From JBCCGR01 sp039029195 (GTDB taxonomy: Bacteria; Pseudomonadota; Alphaproteobacteria; Rhizobiales; Rhizobiaceae), in contig JBCCGR010000001.1 in NCBI GenBank assembly GCA_039029195.1, positions 219,284 through 283,283 of the forward strand: a stretch of 64,000 nt of DNA. The letters run 5' to 3'. Shown piece by piece: positions 1-7,487 of the stretch; position 1 is the stretch's first letter; every line of letters starts with the position of its first letter. The position numbers and the translations under genes were made by a program. The notes beneath the pieces were generated by a model. The model was not told the origin of the DNA, did not search any database, and worked only from the letters and a program-made list of their open reading frames with translations.

Positions 1-245
1 CTCTGGCGATTGAACTGATCGTTCACAACGAGACCGGCAAGCCGGTCCAGCTGAAGTGGATATCCTACAACGGCAAGAAGGTCGCCGTCATTGGCGATCG
101 CGTGGCCTCCAAAAGCACGCATTCAATGCAGGGTGCGAAGGCGCTCAGGCTACCAAAATCCCTCGCCGAAAGCCAGTTTATCGCGCTTGGTCTTGAGTAT
201 GACGATGACGGCTACAGCATAATTCCGGTGATCATGGAAAGCTGA
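1..245 (+). CDS. Truncated protein, possibly VHL-beta-domain-like (C-terminal 80 residues)
   Basis: An open frame read from base 3 runs off the left edge and ends in TGA at 243-245, giving 80 residues with no start in view. The pattern is a short beta-rich stretch: a hydrophobic strand ending in HNETG, then VQLKWISYNGKK, then a THSMQG turn, and an acidic tail. This order (strand, N-x-T, hydrophobic-x-Leu-x-Trp-x-x-Tyr-x-Gly, His-Ser-x-x-Gly) resembles the beta domain of VHL proteins, which occurs in some bacterial exported proteins. The resemblance is from memory and short, so the function is not assigned. The gene converges on truB with a 47-base gap holding a hairpin. Confidence 0.55.
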   Translation, partial: LAIELIVHNETGKPVQLKWISYNGKKVAVIGDRVASKSTHSMQGAKALRLPKSLAESQFIALGLEYDDDGYSIIPVIMES

Positions 246-259
246 CTATATTTTTTCGC

Positions 260-285
260 GTGTGGTTGCGCCCTCACAGCCACAC
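260..285. other. Hairpin between convergent gene ends
   Basis: Arms 260-268 (GTGTGGTTG) and 277-285 (CAGCCACAC) pair over nine positions with one G-T wobble and an 8-base loop. It lies between the left-edge gene and the truB stop. A run of six T at 251-256 precedes it on the plus strand, so neither strand shows the standard hairpin-then-U-run order. It may still stop or stabilise either transcript. Confidence 0.4.
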
Positions 286-292
286 AGCGAAT

Positions 293-1201
293 TCATCCCA
301 GCAAACGCCGGGGCTGGAAGCGCCCGAGCTCAATTGTGCCGAGGGCAATCACCTGTCCCTTGTGCGTCGCCGTCACTTCTTCTTCGGTGATCGGCACATC
401 CCGTCCGCGCAGCAAAACCGCATTGCCCAATCGAATGCGCCTTGCGTCGTCCGCACTCACCTCAAACCCGGTGAGATGATCAAGCGCTCGGTCAAGCGGG
501 ATGAGATGATCGTCCAGAGCGTCCAGATCACCTTCAAGATCAATCAGCGCCTCAAGCGGCACGAGATCGTTTTCATCAAACGGTTCCACCGCTGTGCGTC
601 TAAGCGCGGCTACCGAGCCAAATGTGCCCAGCGCCCGACCGAGATCCCGCGCCAGCGACCGAACGTACGTGCCCTTTGAGCAAACCATTTCAAATGCGGT
701 GTGATCGGCGTCGGACGTGTCCAGGATGATGAGTTCATCCACAGTGACTTCCCGTTCTTTGGGCTTCACATCTTCACCGGCACGCGCCAGATCATACGCC
801 CGTTGGCCGTTGATCTTGACGGCTGAAAACTGCGGCGGGGTCTGCAGAATATCACCGATGAATGGTGCAAGTGCAGCTTCAATCTGCTGGCGCGTGGGCC
901 GCACATCGCTCTGATTGACGACCTCACCTTCAGCATCATCCGTGGACGTCTCCACCCCCCAGCGAACGGTAAATCGGTAGGTCTTGAACCCGTCCATCAC
1001 GTGATTGACGGTCTTGGTCGCATCTCCCAGAGCGATGGGAAGCATGCCGCTGGCGAGCGGATCGAGGGTTCCGGCATGGCCAGCCTTTTGCGCCTGAAAC
1101 AGCCATTTGACCTTGCCGACAGCCTGGGTCGAACCGAAATCATAAGGCTTGTCGAGCACAAGCCAGCCTGAAATCGGGCGCCCTTTTTTCTTGCGTGCCA
1201 T
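293..1201 (-). CDS. truB: tRNA pseudouridine(55) synthase TruB
   Basis: Isomerises uridine 55 to pseudouridine in the T-loop of tRNAs. The 302-residue length fits the family. The catalytic motif HAGTLDPLASG sits at residues 42-52 with the nucleophilic Asp at 47, and the KTY/YRF strand and KGTYVRSLARDLG motif follow. The C-terminal part (VLLRGRDVP onward) fits the PUA-like tail of alphaproteobacterial TruB. It is the last gene of the rimP-nusA-ylxR-infB-rbfA-truB series, starting 5 bases after the rbfA stop. In many relatives rpsO and pnp follow directly; here an opposite-strand gene comes next. Confidence 0.97.
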   Translation of the reverse strand: MARKKKGRPISGWLVLDKPYDFGSTQAVGKVKWLFQAQKAGHAGTLDPLASGMLPIALGDATKTVNHVMDGFKTYRFTVRWGVETSTDDAEGEVVNQSDVRPTRQQIEAALAPFIGDILQTPPQFSAVKINGQRAYDLARAGEDVKPKEREVTVDELIILDTSDADHTAFEMVCSKGTYVRSLARDLGRALGTFGSVAALRRTAVEPFDENDLVPLEALIDLEGDLDALDDHLIPLDRALDHLTGFEVSADDARRIRLGNAVLLRGRDVPITEEEVTATHKGQVIALGTIELGRFQPRRLLG

Positions 1202-1206
1202 GCCTG

Positions 1207-1647
1207 TCAGTCCGAGCCGGATGGGTTTTCTGAAACCTCTCCAGCCTCATCAGGCTGCGCAAGGTCTCTCGACACTCGGTCAGATCGCAACAAGGCATCC
1301 ACCCGGGCAAAATTGTCAAAGCTGGTGTCCACGCGAAAGCGGATTGCGGGCAGATATTTCATCTGATTGAGATGCGGTGAAATTCGACCCCGGATGAATT
1401 TTGCATTGCGCTCGAGTGCCGCAATTACTGGTTCAGCATCTTCCACTCCAAGCGGTGACACGAATACAGTCGCGTTTTTGAGATCCGGCGACATGGAAAC
1501 TTCCGAGATTGAAATCACAATCCCCTCAAGAGCAGGATCGCGCACTTCACTGCGGCTCAGCACATGGCTGAGCGCATGACGAACCAATTCGCCAACCCGC
1601 AATTGTCTCTGCGAAGGCCCCTTCGCAGCCGCAAATCGTTTTGCCAT
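1207..1647 (-). CDS. rbfA: 30S ribosome-binding factor RbfA
   Basis: Small KH-fold protein that helps mature the 5' end of 16S rRNA in the 30S subunit. The 146-residue product begins with a basic stretch followed by RQLRVGELVRHALSHVLSR, the usual first helix. The strand ISISEVSMSPDLKNATVFVSPLG is the family hallmark, and the LNQMKYLPAIRFRVDTSFD motif gives the end of the fold. An acidic C-terminal tail is common in alphaproteobacteria. It lies between infB (32-base gap) and truB (5-base gap), the conserved order. Confidence 0.96.
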   Translation of the reverse strand: MAKRFAAAKGPSQRQLRVGELVRHALSHVLSRSEVRDPALEGIVISISEVSMSPDLKNATVFVSPLGVEDAEPVIAALERNAKFIRGRISPHLNQMKYLPAIRFRVDTSFDNFARVDALLRSDRVSRDLAQPDEAGEVSENPSGSD

Positions 1648-1679
1648 AATCTGTTGCCTTGACCGGGCAGTGATACGCG

Positions 1680-4241
1680 CTACAGCGACCGTTCAATCAT
1701 CTCCACGCGGAAGCACTCGATAACATCACCCTTGCGCATGTCCTGATAGTTCTTGAAGGCCATGCCGCATTCCTGACCACTCGGCACTTCTGCAACTTCG
1801 TCCTTGAAGCGCTTGAGTGTGGAGAGTTCACCTTCGTGAATCACCACATCATCGCGCAACAGGCGCACACCCATGCCGCGTTCCACTTTGCCCTCGGTGA
1901 TCAGGCAGCCCGCAACCTTGCCGACTTTGGAGACGTTGAAGATTTCCAGAATTTCGGCGTAGCCCAAGAAGGTTTCCCGGCGTTCGGGTGCAAGCAGACC
2001 GGAAAGCGTGTCTTTCACATCATCAATCAGATCATAGATGATCGAATAGTAGCGAATTTCGATGCCTTCCCGCTCGGCAAGATCCTTCGCCTGCTTGTTG
2101 GCGCGGACGTTGAAGCCGATGATTGGCGTCTTGGACGCAACAGCCAAAGTGACATCCGCTTCGGTGATTCCGCCCACAGCAGAATGCACGATGCGTGGCT
2201 TCACTTCGTCGGTGCCAAGCCCTTCAAGAGCTGCCGCGATCGCTTCAACGGAACCGCGCGTGTCGCCCTTGATGACCATTGGTGCTTCTGATGCGCCCTG
2301 CGACTGCAGATTGCTCATCATCTGTTCCAGCGAACCGCGGGAACCAGCAGCGGCAGCCACGGCCTTTTCGCGCGCAACGCGCTGACGATACTCTGCCACT
2401 TCACGGGCACGGGCCTCATTGTCGACCACCACGAGCGCCTCGCCCGCAGCCGGCGCGCCGGAGAGACCCAGCACCTCTACAGGTGTTGCCGGTCCGGCAG
2501 ATTTAATCTGCTTGCCGTGATCATCAATCAGCGCGCGGACGCGACCCCATTCGTTGCCCGCAACAGCGATATCGCCAACCTTCAACGTGCCATTCTGAAC
2601 GATGACAGTCGCAACAGCGCCACGACCGCGCTCCAGCTTGGCTTCCACAACAACAGCTTCACCTGAGCGATCAGGATTGGCTTTCAGCTCGAGAATTTCC
2701 GATTGCAGCACAATCGTCTCAAGCAGCGTGTCGAGGTTTGTGCCCTTCAGTGCAGAGACTTCGATCTCCAGAATGTCACCGCCCATGGATTCCACAAACA
2801 CATCATGTTGCAGAAGTTCGGTGCGCACCCGGTTCGGGTCTGCGGCAGGCAGGTCCATCTTGTTGATGGCAACGATGATGGGAACGTCAGCCGCTTTGGC
2901 ATGATTGATGGATTCGATTGTCTGCGGCATCACACCGTCATCCGCCGCAACCACCAGAATGGCGATGTCAGTGATGCTGGCGCCGCGAGCACGCATGGCC
3001 GTAAAGGCGGCGTGACCCGGGGTGTCGATGAAGGAAATCTTCTGACCACCCGACTCAACCTGATAGGCACCAATGTGCTGGGTAATTCCACCCGCCTCAC
3101 CACGCACAACATTGGTTTTGCGCAGCGCATCAAGCAGCGATGTCTTGCCGTGGTCCACATGACCCATCACGGTCACAATTGGTGGGCGCGACTGAAGATC
3201 TTCATCCTTGTCCGGAGCAGCTTCCAGTCCGATTTCAACATCGGCTTCAGAAACACGCACCACTGTGTGGCCCATTTCTTCGGCAATCAGTTGAGCGCTG
3301 TCCGCGTCGATAATATCGCCTGGTTTCAGCAATTGTCCTTGCTGCATCAGCAGCTTGATCACATCCACAACACGCTCAGCCATACGGTTTGCAAGTTCCT
3401 GAATGGTAATCGTGTCAGGAATGGTGACTTCACGAACAACCTTTTCGCGCGGACCTGTTTGGGTCTGCGCACGCTTTTCTTTCTCACGACGACGACGCAT
3501 CGAGGCCAAAGAGCGACCTCGCTGGCCGCTGTCATCAAGTGCATTGGAAAGCGTGAGTTTCGTGCGACGACGATTGTCGTCACCCTTGCCACGCGAAGGC
3601 TTCGCGGGTTCAGCGGATTTTGGTCGCTGCGCTTCTCTCAAAACGGCTGGGGCCGGCTGAGCTTTCTTCACCGCGCCGGTTTCAGATTGCTTCTGTGCTG
3701 TTGCGGCTTCAGCTTCTGCCGTAGCGATGCGTTCAGCTTCTTCCTGAGCCTCACGCTCGCGCTGCGCCTTTTCTTCTTCAGCACGATGAGCGGCTTCCTC
3801 GGCAAGGCGTTTCTCTTCCGCCTCGCGCTCAATGCGGCGCTGTTCCTCTTCCTGCGCGCGACGCTCGGCTTCCTCGCGGGCGCGGGCCTGATCCTGAACT
3901 TCGCGTTGCTTGGCTTCTTCAAGCGCTCTGGTGCGCGCTTCCAGCTCACTTGCTGAAAGACGGCTTTGTGCGGCCTGCTCTGCCGGTTTCGGCGCTGGCG
4001 CTGCCTTTTCCGCTTCAGCCGGTTTTGGGGTCAGATTGACCTTCTCAACCTTGGGCGCAAACACGTCTTTGCTATCGCCCGGCTTGGTGAAGCGGCGTTT
4101 CTTTGTCTCGACCACAACCGAGTTCGATCGGCCATGGGAAAAGTTTTGGCGCACGGTGTTCGTGCCACCACCACGGCGCAGGGATAGGGTCTTGCGTGGA
4201 CCCGCCGTGGAATTATCCTGACCTGACTTCGTATCGCTCAT
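1680..4241 (-). CDS. infB: Translation initiation factor IF-2
   Basis: GTPase that places initiator fMet-tRNA on the 30S subunit. The 853-residue protein has a long N-terminal region rich in Ala, Glu, Arg and Lys (about residues 70-250, predicted coiled/disordered). The GTPase core follows: GHVDHGKTSLL (G1, near residue 360), DTPGHAAFTAMRARGA (G3) and NKMD (G4). After it come domain II and the C-terminal domains ending in a KGDVIECFRVE segment, the fMet-tRNA binding end. Length is typical for alphaproteobacteria. It starts 37 bases after the ylxR-type gene and is read in the same operon. Confidence 0.98.
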   Translation of the reverse strand: MSDTKSGQDNSTAGPRKTLSLRRGGGTNTVRQNFSHGRSNSVVVETKKRRFTKPGDSKDVFAPKVEKVNLTPKPAEAEKAAPAPKPAEQAAQSRLSASELEARTRALEEAKQREVQDQARAREEAERRAQEEEQRRIEREAEEKRLAEEAAHRAEEEKAQREREAQEEAERIATAEAEAATAQKQSETGAVKKAQPAPAVLREAQRPKSAEPAKPSRGKGDDNRRRTKLTLSNALDDSGQRGRSLASMRRRREKEKRAQTQTGPREKVVREVTIPDTITIQELANRMAERVVDVIKLLMQQGQLLKPGDIIDADSAQLIAEEMGHTVVRVSEADVEIGLEAAPDKDEDLQSRPPIVTVMGHVDHGKTSLLDALRKTNVVRGEAGGITQHIGAYQVESGGQKISFIDTPGHAAFTAMRARGASITDIAILVVAADDGVMPQTIESINHAKAADVPIIVAINKMDLPAADPNRVRTELLQHDVFVESMGGDILEIEVSALKGTNLDTLLETIVLQSEILELKANPDRSGEAVVVEAKLERGRGAVATVIVQNGTLKVGDIAVAGNEWGRVRALIDDHGKQIKSAGPATPVEVLGLSGAPAAGEALVVVDNEARAREVAEYRQRVAREKAVAAAAGSRGSLEQMMSNLQSQGASEAPMVIKGDTRGSVEAIAAALEGLGTDEVKPRIVHSAVGGITEADVTLAVASKTPIIGFNVRANKQAKDLAEREGIEIRYYSIIYDLIDDVKDTLSGLLAPERRETFLGYAEILEIFNVSKVGKVAGCLITEGKVERGMGVRLLRDDVVIHEGELSTLKRFKDEVAEVPSGQECGMAFKNYQDMRKGDVIECFRVEMIERSL

Positions 4242-4278
4242 TCAGCCTGCGCCTTTATTCCGTCGATATATTCGACGG

Positions 4279-4905
4279 TCAATGTTCATTCGTTTCGGGG
4301 ACAAGTCCCCGATATTTCATCAGTTTTTCTGCATGACGCAGAAAGGATTCACCAGCACCGCCGTGAGTCAGCGCTGCATGTATCACATTTCCTCCGCCCA
4401 ATGCCAAATTCATTTGATCTGACGTAAACAGGCGTAGAATTGGGGAATTCCGACCAGTTTGCTCCCACTCATCGAAAACAGCAAGCAACTGATCGAGTTT
4501 ACGGCATCCATCGTCGGCCGCTTCCTTTGCATGCAAAAGCGCGCGCACCTTGCCGCCACGTATAGAAGCGCTGATCTTGGATGATCCTGTAATGCAGGCT
4601 CCCGCCCGGCGGGCCATGCCCAAACTACCCAATGCTGCCTTTTCCAACAGCATTTCAACCTGCGATGCAAGCGCCTGATTGGCCCGCACCGATGTTTTCA
4701 GGCCTCGGGCGAATAGATTCTTCTTCGTCGCCTGTTCAACCATGTCCCGTTCAGCCAGCACCCAAACACCGCGACCGGGGAGCTTTTCCTTCAGATCGGC
4801 AACAACTTCCCCGTCAGGCGACGCGACAAAGCGCACGAGCGCGGAGCGGTCGTGTGCCGTGCGGGTCACAATGCAGGTACGGTCGTTCAAATCGCCGTCT
4901 TTCAA
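4279..4905 (-). CDS. YlxR (DUF448) / L7Ae-type fusion RNA-binding protein
   Basis: The product is 208 residues. The first ~90 form a YlxR/DUF448 domain, seen as RTCIVTRTAHDRSALVRF, LPGRGVWVL and KNLFARGLK; the rest (KAALGSLGMARRAGACITGS onward) looks like an L7Ae-type RNA-binding domain. Such fusions between nusA and infB are usual in alphaproteobacteria. YlxR proteins are linked with RNase P and transcription control in other bacteria; the role here is inferred. No ATG or GTG is available: an in-frame stop lies seven codons upstream of TTG at 4905, so a TTG start is chosen, with a GGAG about 12 bases upstream. Confidence 0.88.
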   Translation of the reverse strand: MKDGDLNDRTCIVTRTAHDRSALVRFVASPDGEVVADLKEKLPGRGVWVLAERDMVEQATKKNLFARGLKTSVRANQALASQVEMLLEKAALGSLGMARRAGACITGSSKISASIRGGKVRALLHAKEAADDGCRKLDQLLAVFDEWEQTGRNSPILRLFTSDQMNLALGGGNVIHAALTHGGAGESFLRHAEKLMKYRGLVPETNEH

Positions 4906-4953
4906 GTTCGGTCCAATCTCCGATCAGTTTAGGGGCAGCCGGTCTCATCTCCG

Positions 4954-6606
4954 TCAGCCAGAAATGTCTTCGATGACATTCATCACAGGCGGAGGACCGG
5001 TTTCTTTCTCAACTTCGACTTCGGTTGCTTCTTCTTCCTTGGCGAGGAGGTCCTCTTCGGTCACCCAGCCTGCCGCAATACGCGCGCTCATGATCATTTC
5101 GTCAGCTTCCACCCGGGAAAGCGGGAACCCATCCAGAGCGCCGGCGTGGCGAGTGCTCTCGCCATCCTTACGCTCGGTCCAGCCGATCAGATCGTCTGCG
5201 ATACACCCAGCAAAATCCTCAAGTGAAAGGATCTTGTCCTCACTCTTGCCCAAAGCCACCATCATGGCAGTGGTCATGCCGGGCACGGCTTTCAGGTCAT
5301 CAGCGACACCGAGTTCTTTGCGCTCATCGTCAAGCTTTTGCTCGCGGCGATCCAGGAACTCACGGGCACGGGCCTGCAGTTCCTCTGCCGTTTCGCTGTC
5401 AAAGCCCTCGATCATCGCGATTTCATCGCTCTCTACGTAGGCGACTTCTTCGATGTTGGTGAAGCCTTCTGAAGCCAGGAGCTGCGCCACCATCTCATCA
5501 ACGTTGAGCGCTTCCATGAAAGCATCGGTGTTCTGCTGGAATTCACTCTGGCGACGGTCTGATTCTTCCTGCTCGGTCATGATGTCGATGTCCCAGCCGG
5601 TCAGCTGGGAAGCCAGACGCACATTCTGTCCGCGACGGCCAATGGCCAGCGAAAGCTGATCATCGGGCACAACAACTTCGATGCGCTCGGCATCCTCATC
5701 AAGCACCACCTTGGCCACTTCAGCAGGCTGCAATGCGTTCACGATGAAGCCCGCAGCTTCCGGCGACCATGGGATGATGTCGATCTTTTCGCCCTGCAGT
5801 TCGCCCACAACAGCCTGAACCCGTGAGCCACGCATACCGACACAGGCACCGACGGGGTCAATGGCCGAGTCATTGGAAATCACAGCGATCTTGGCGCGCG
5901 ATCCCGGGTCGCGGGCCACGGAACGGATTTCGATGATGCCGTCATAGATTTCCGGCACTTCCATCTGGAACAATTTCGCCATGAACTGCGGATGGGTGCG
6001 CGACAAAAAGATCTGCGGTCCACGCTGCTCGCGGCGCACATCGTAAATATAGGCACGCACCCGGTCGCCGTAATTGTAGACCTCGCGTGGGATGAGTTCA
6101 TCACGACGGATCACACCTTCACCGCGACCAAGATCAACGATCACATTGCCATATTCAACGCGCTTGACCGTGCCATTGATGATTTCGCCTGTCCGGTCTT
6201 TGAACTCTTCGAACTGACGATCACGCTCGGCATCGCGAACCTTCTGAACAATCACCTGCTTGGCGGATTGAGCCGAGATGCGGCCAAAATCCATTGGCGG
6301 CAGCTGCTCACCAATATAATCGCCAAGCTTGGCTGACGGATTGCGCATCTGTGCCGATTCCAGATCAATCTCGATTGAGAAATCTTCCGGCTTTTCCACC
6401 ACGTGCAACAGACGCTGCAGCTTGATCTCACCAGTCTTCTGGTTGATGTCGGCGCGAATATTGGTCTCAAGACCGTAGCGCGACTTCGCAGCCTTCTGGA
6501 TCGCGTCAGCCATCGCATCAATGACGATTGTTTCATCGATGGACTTTTCCTGAGCAACGGCCTTTGCAATCTGCAGAAGCTCCAGCCGGTTTGCACTGAC
6601 TGCCAT
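4954..6606 (-). CDS. nusA: Transcription termination/antitermination factor NusA
   Basis: RNA polymerase-associated factor controlling pausing, termination and antitermination. The 550-residue protein has the N-terminal polymerase-binding domain (AVSANRLELLQIAKAVAQEK), an S1 domain (GEIINGTVKRVEYGNVIVDL), two KH domains (GACVGMRGSRVQAVVGEL and AIGRRGQNVRLASQLTGW) and C-terminal acidic helix-hairpin-helix repeats. The open frame extends 13 codons upstream, but ATG at 6606 is preferred because GGGAGACG lies just before it and the protein then begins with the family's usual MAVSANR. The gene follows rimP after a 132-base gap. Confidence 0.97.
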   Translation of the reverse strand: MAVSANRLELLQIAKAVAQEKSIDETIVIDAMADAIQKAAKSRYGLETNIRADINQKTGEIKLQRLLHVVEKPEDFSIEIDLESAQMRNPSAKLGDYIGEQLPPMDFGRISAQSAKQVIVQKVRDAERDRQFEEFKDRTGEIINGTVKRVEYGNVIVDLGRGEGVIRRDELIPREVYNYGDRVRAYIYDVRREQRGPQIFLSRTHPQFMAKLFQMEVPEIYDGIIEIRSVARDPGSRAKIAVISNDSAIDPVGACVGMRGSRVQAVVGELQGEKIDIIPWSPEAAGFIVNALQPAEVAKVVLDEDAERIEVVVPDDQLSLAIGRRGQNVRLASQLTGWDIDIMTEQEESDRRQSEFQQNTDAFMEALNVDEMVAQLLASEGFTNIEEVAYVESDEIAMIEGFDSETAEELQARAREFLDRREQKLDDERKELGVADDLKAVPGMTTAMMVALGKSEDKILSLEDFAGCIADDLIGWTERKDGESTRHAGALDGFPLSRVEADEMIMSARIAAGWVTEEDLLAKEEEATEVEVEKETGPPPVMNVIEDISG

Positions 6607-6738
6607 TTTATCGTCTCCCAAATACCGGCATCTGTTGCGATCCATTTGTCCCGTGCAACAGGGCCATCAATTTGCGTTTGCGCGTGTCAGACACTCATTC
6701 TGTCTTTTGAACAGAACCCGCCTGATGACACGCCCGGT

Positions 6739-7308
6739 TTATTCCAGATCGTCATCCAGCCCGTTCGCTTCCCGCAACGCCTTATCACGGGACAATGATT
6801 CGCGAATAAGCTCATCCGTTAAAATCAGTCTTGCATCCTGAATTGCATTCATTGGCACGCGCTGATCAGGGCTTTCGTCGTCGCTTGAGCGATCTAGACG
6901 CACCAGAATATCGTCGCCATCAACTCCAAGAAGCTGGCCCTTGTAGCGCTTTCGCCCGTTGAGAAGCTGCGCCAGTTCGATCTTCGCCCGATGCCCGGAC
7001 CAGGTTTCGAAGTCAGACTTCCTCACCAGCGGGCGATCAATGCCCGGAGAGGACATTTCCAGCGAATAGGCCTGCGGGATCGGGTCTTCCACATCCAGCA
7101 CCGGAGAAAGCGCTCGCGACAGCCGCTCGCAGTCCTCAACACTCATGGTGCCGTCTGGCCGCTCCGCCATGATCTGCAACGTCAATCCGTTCTGGTTGAG
7201 CACACGAACACGCACCACGCGATAACCCTCATCTTCCACCGTGGGGGTGATGATGGTTTCGATCCGGGCTTCAAGGCCCGATTCAGTGATGATGCGCGGT
7301 TCGCTCAA
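6739..7308 (-). CDS. rimP: Ribosome maturation factor RimP
   Basis: Assists 30S subunit assembly. The 189-residue product shows the family pattern: E-x-G-L-E near the start, GYRVVRVRVL, MSVEDCERLSRALSPVLDVEDPI, then YSLEMSSPGIDRPLVRKSDFETWSGHRAKIEL in shortened form, followed by an SH3-like C-terminal domain. No upstream in-frame ATG is found; TTG at 7308 starts a protein of the right length, with only weak purines upstream. It is the first gene of the translation-factor operon and its leader carries a hairpin and U-run (7380-7410). Confidence 0.95.
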   Translation of the reverse strand: MSEPRIITESGLEARIETIITPTVEDEGYRVVRVRVLNQNGLTLQIMAERPDGTMSVEDCERLSRALSPVLDVEDPIPQAYSLEMSSPGIDRPLVRKSDFETWSGHRAKIELAQLLNGRKRYKGQLLGVDGDDILVRLDRSSDDESPDQRVPMNAIQDARLILTDELIRESLSRDKALREANGLDDDLE

Positions 7309-7379
7309 CGTGTTTTTCCGGTGTTCACAACGCGGCTGATGCCATGAACAGTTTCAGGTGATTTCCGGCATCAGGACAT

Positions 7380-7410
7380 AAAAAAGAGCGGGTGCCGGTG
7401 GGCCCCACTC
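7380..7410 (-). terminator. Hairpin with U-run upstream of rimP (terminator or leader attenuator)
   Basis: Read on the minus strand, GAGTGGG (7410-7404) pairs with CCCGCTC (7392-7386), seven pairs with one G-T wobble, followed at once by TTTTTT (7385-7380). This is a textbook intrinsic terminator. It lies 77 bases after the 7488-9650 gene and 71 bases before the rimP start. It could end the upstream transcript or act as an attenuator in the rimP leader; structured rimP leaders with such a hairpin are known in Proteobacteria. Confidence 0.7.
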
Positions 7411-7487
7411 TGACAAAATGCCGGAGAATGTTGACGCTTATATAGGCGGGAAACCGCGAATGCGCAAGCGGTGAATTGACCTGCGCC

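Noticed and set aside
260..285. Intrinsic terminator at the truB end
   Set aside because: The stem is good but the T-run is on the wrong side for plus-strand transcripts and becomes A-rich for minus-strand ones.
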